Positions 60,781 to 64,000 of a DNA stretch of 64,000 bases are shown in pieces. Numbering within the stretch: the first letter of the stretch is position 1; the number at the start of each line of letters is the position of its first letter. Under the pieces are notes generated by a model. The model saw nothing but the letters and a program-made list of their open reading frames with translations, was not told the DNA's origin and did no database searches. A program made the position numbers and the translations under genes. Where the stretch lies: the NCBI GenBank assembly GCA_964006375.1, contig OZ023264.1, positions 177,850,010-177,914,009 of the forward strand. Reading direction: 5' to 3'. Origin of the DNA: Tillus elongatus (taxonomy: Eukaryota; Arthropoda; Insecta; Coleoptera; Cleridae).

Positions 60781-61630
60781 ATCTAACTCTATGAGTAAAA
60801 TTGTGATGGCCAAAAATAAATATGAATGTAAGAAGAAGAGCATGCCTACATTTGTATTACAAATGTTAGAAAACAAAATACTTATTTACATGTCACTTTG
60901 AAAGTAGATCTGACATTTATCAAAATAATTTGTCAGTTGAATATGACATGTACTGTTGTCGTGGACTATTATGTACTATTGTATTACGCTTTATAAGAAT
61001 CTTGTTTTTTTTTGGAGTACAAAAGCTTATTTTACTGTTTAAACATTTTTCGATCCCTTAACCTGAAATAGTTTTTGTCTCATTTAACGTTGTTTTATTA
61101 TAGCGTAGTGTGTGAATTTTTTCTTACATATCTGGAACAAGTTTTATTTTCCTTCAATTATAAATGACAATTTTAAGTAAATTTCTATATTTTCTGTGCC
61201 CAATGTGTTGAACGGATGCGTATCGGGAGAAGGAAATTTTATTTAAAGTTAAAATGACGAAGAGAACTTTATTCGAGGCACGAGCGTTGTTTCAATTTTT
61301 TTAAATATTAGTAACATTTATAGGTAAATTAGCAGATTAGCGTATTGTTCGTTTTCTGAAAAAAAAATAATTCAGAAACGTGCTTAGAGGAACCTCTTTA
61401 TGCATTAACCATCGGACAAATGCTGTGATCTCAACTCCACAATACAGTTAAGACACCTAAAGTAAATTTGAGGTTCTGTGCAAGATAAACATGCTACAAC
61501 GGAGCTAAAAATGCAAACTGTAAAAAACTCACCTTACAGAAGTCCATAGAAAGGAGAAACTACTTACCAAAACCGTTTCTCAAAAAAAAAAACGCTAAAT
61601 AATAAGCGTAATTTAATTCGTTATTAGAAC
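60781..61630. other. No gene recognised
   Basis: About 850 bp of unique AT-rich DNA. Confidence 0.5.
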
Positions 61631-62543
<913 letters not shown>

Positions 62544-63405
62544 AGCAATAATATGGATATAAAGTTCAAGATCAAAACTAATGTCAATGAAAACGGAAGC
62601 AAAATAACCGCTTAATTTACCGTGTAAACCAAATAGAAAACAAATTACTAACGTTAAATCCATTGAAACAAAATGCACAAACACATTAAGTCATGGGCAG
62701 TGGGCCACCACAATTTCCAAACAAATCCAATCAATTCCCCCCTCGTTATAATTAAATCAACCACTCTCCCAAACAAACATTTACCTAGCCTGTCACGTGC
62801 GACTAAAACAACATTTATTCCTTACATAAAGACATCTAGTTATCATGCGTATGTCACGGTAGGCCATGAGGTAGTAAATAATTGCACATAGGTCGTTGCA
62901 GACGCAGGTCGGTCTGGAGATCAGCGTAGGCCGTAAAAGTGAGAACCTATCACAAGTCACTTGTCTCGCACACACCTCTTCACATCCAGGAGATGACTGG
63001 ATGGTGCATGGACCGAAATATGACAAAGACGGAGATATTGTGTGTGTGTCTGTGGGTGAAGAGTGTCCGGCTCGCACTTCGCCAGTCCGACAACTGACAC
63101 ACGCACGCACGCGGACTTTCAGCCTCAGCTGTCGTGCCTCCTTTCAGGAGATGCCAGACGCTGCCGCCGTTGCCGCCGACGGTACGGCGCAGATCCATCC
63201 TGCCGAGATCACCACCCCCGCACATGCATAACTACTTTAGGTCTCGCCTACAGGGGGCAATCGCATAATAGTGGCTCTAGTTATAACGCACATACAGTGT
63301 GTAAAAACCAAATGGAATAAATTCATTATTTCGGTTACTGTAAATTCTTATAAAAATCCCGAACACTTCAAATTTAAATTATAAATTGACATTATTCAAC
63401 GTGAA
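62544..63405. other. No gene recognised; GC-richer stretch
   Basis: About 860 bp. 62940-63240 is GC-richer and open in several frames at once on both strands (81 to 111 codons), with acgcacgcacgc-like low complexity and no recognisable domain. An exon cannot be excluded, but nothing supports one. Confidence 0.4.
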
Positions 63406-64000
63406 AATGCGATCCCTACCTTCAACCCCCTTCGAATGACAGGTACAACGCCCAATTTTTTAAAGGGAAGTATAGGCTTGTGATATGTCGTTTGAAAGTT
63501 CTGTTCATGCTCTTTTCAAAAATGTTATCGTTTTCAAGTTTATTGCAACAATTACGATATAAGAAAATAAATTCCTGTGGTTACCAAAATTCGCTACAAT
63601 ACAATAAAAAACTAAAATGTAATGCAAAATGTAATAAAATGTAAAACACTAAAAAGAACTATGAATGTCAATGATGTTCAAAATGTTCACCGCGAACTTC
63701 TTGGCAACACCCTAATCTTAAATAAAACATTATTTAACATATCAGGCGTGATCGACCTAATCGCAAGCGTTACTCGTTCTTTTAAGTCATTTAAATCAAA
63801 AGGTTTAGTTTTGTACACAATGCTCTTCACATATCCCCATAAAAATAAGTCTAATAAGGTAAGATCAGGTGATTGCGCTGGCCATTCTATCGATCCTCGT
63901 CTCCCTATCCATCGATAGGGAAATATTGCATCGAAGTACTGCCGGACATTGAGTTGGTAATGTGGTGGTGCTCTGTCACGGGTTTTCTTGATAAAATGAG
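63406..64000 (-). pseudogene. Mariner-like transposase, C-terminal part, running off the window
   Basis: The minus strand from 64000 reads DRAPPHYQLNVRQYFDAIFP, YRWIGRRGSIEWPAQSPDL and LLDLFLWGYVKSIVYK, then a C-terminus ending with a stop near 63658. The second and third catalytic aspartates (D in DRAPPH, D in TLLDLFLWG) are 41 residues apart, as in the other DD41D copies. The usual HDGAP is DRAPP and NPLD is TLLD. This visible part has no stop, so the gene could be intact beyond the window or a pseudogene. 63406-63657 is its 3' non-coding region. Confidence 0.72.

Noticed and set aside
62673..63320. Several 72-111 codon frames in GC-richer sequence
   Set aside because: Open simultaneously on both strands in multiple frames, no recognisable motif, no matched splice signals.

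Overview
This is a stretch of animal nuclear genome, almost certainly arthropod and most likely insect. It is AT-rich, crowded with long (TA)n arrays, and full of transposons of kinds common in insects: mariner-like elements with a DD41D catalytic triad, a piggyBac, RTE and CR1/jockey-type LINEs, a BEL/Pao fragment, a tRNA-derived SINE, MITEs and a solo LTR. I cannot name the order from the sequence alone. I recognise no host protein-coding gene. Apparently unique stretches (about 22.7-24.6, 26.1-27.5, 35.2-37.0, 42.4-43.3, 52.3-53.0 and 62.6-63.4 kb) look intergenic or intronic.

Layout. 0-11 kb: mariner-like fragments, copies of a recurrent non-autonomous element built around a (TA)n array (called the TA-element here), a tRNA-like locus at 5.5 kb, a mariner-like pseudogene split by a SINE at 6.2-7.2 kb, and a LINE-A copy on the minus strand at 9.1-10.7 kb. 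11.3-13.8 kb: a complete DD41D mariner-like transposon with about 445-bp inverted repeats and an open transposase, sitting in the (TA)n of a TA-element. 14.06-16.5 kb: a complete piggyBac element with TTAA flanks, matching termini and an open transposase that I predict has one intron. 17-20.4 kb: a MITE, then a decayed RTE LINE. 20.4-37 kb: TA-elements, LINE-A fragments and a BEL/Pao remnant. 37-39.4 kb: the longest 3' part of LINE-A. 39.5-43 kb: a truncated mariner-like element and a fold-back insertion in a MITE. 44.8-47.1 kb: a second long-TIR mariner-like element (pseudogene), again inside the (TA)n of a TA-element. 49.7-51.1 kb: a solo LTR with a 4-bp target duplication. 53.1-54.5 and 56.4-57.1 kb: 3' ends of two RNase H-bearing LINEs. 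57.1-59.1 kb: the endonuclease and 5' RT part of LINE-A. 60-64 kb: more TA-element copies and a mariner-like transposase running off the window end.

How the parts relate. Much of the window is nested insertion. TA-elements supply TA dinucleotide targets, two TA-targeting mariner-like elements sit inside those arrays and a third abuts one, and SINE, LTR and fold-back insertions interrupt older elements with visible target duplications. Only two genes look capable of making a full protein: the DD41D transposase (12075-13142) and the piggyBac transposase (two predicted exons). The best candidate for something undescribed is the TA-element family. It combines a conserved 5' end, a central (TA)n array and a 3' palindromic end, and resembles in plan the microsatellite-carrying DINE/Helentron-type elements.
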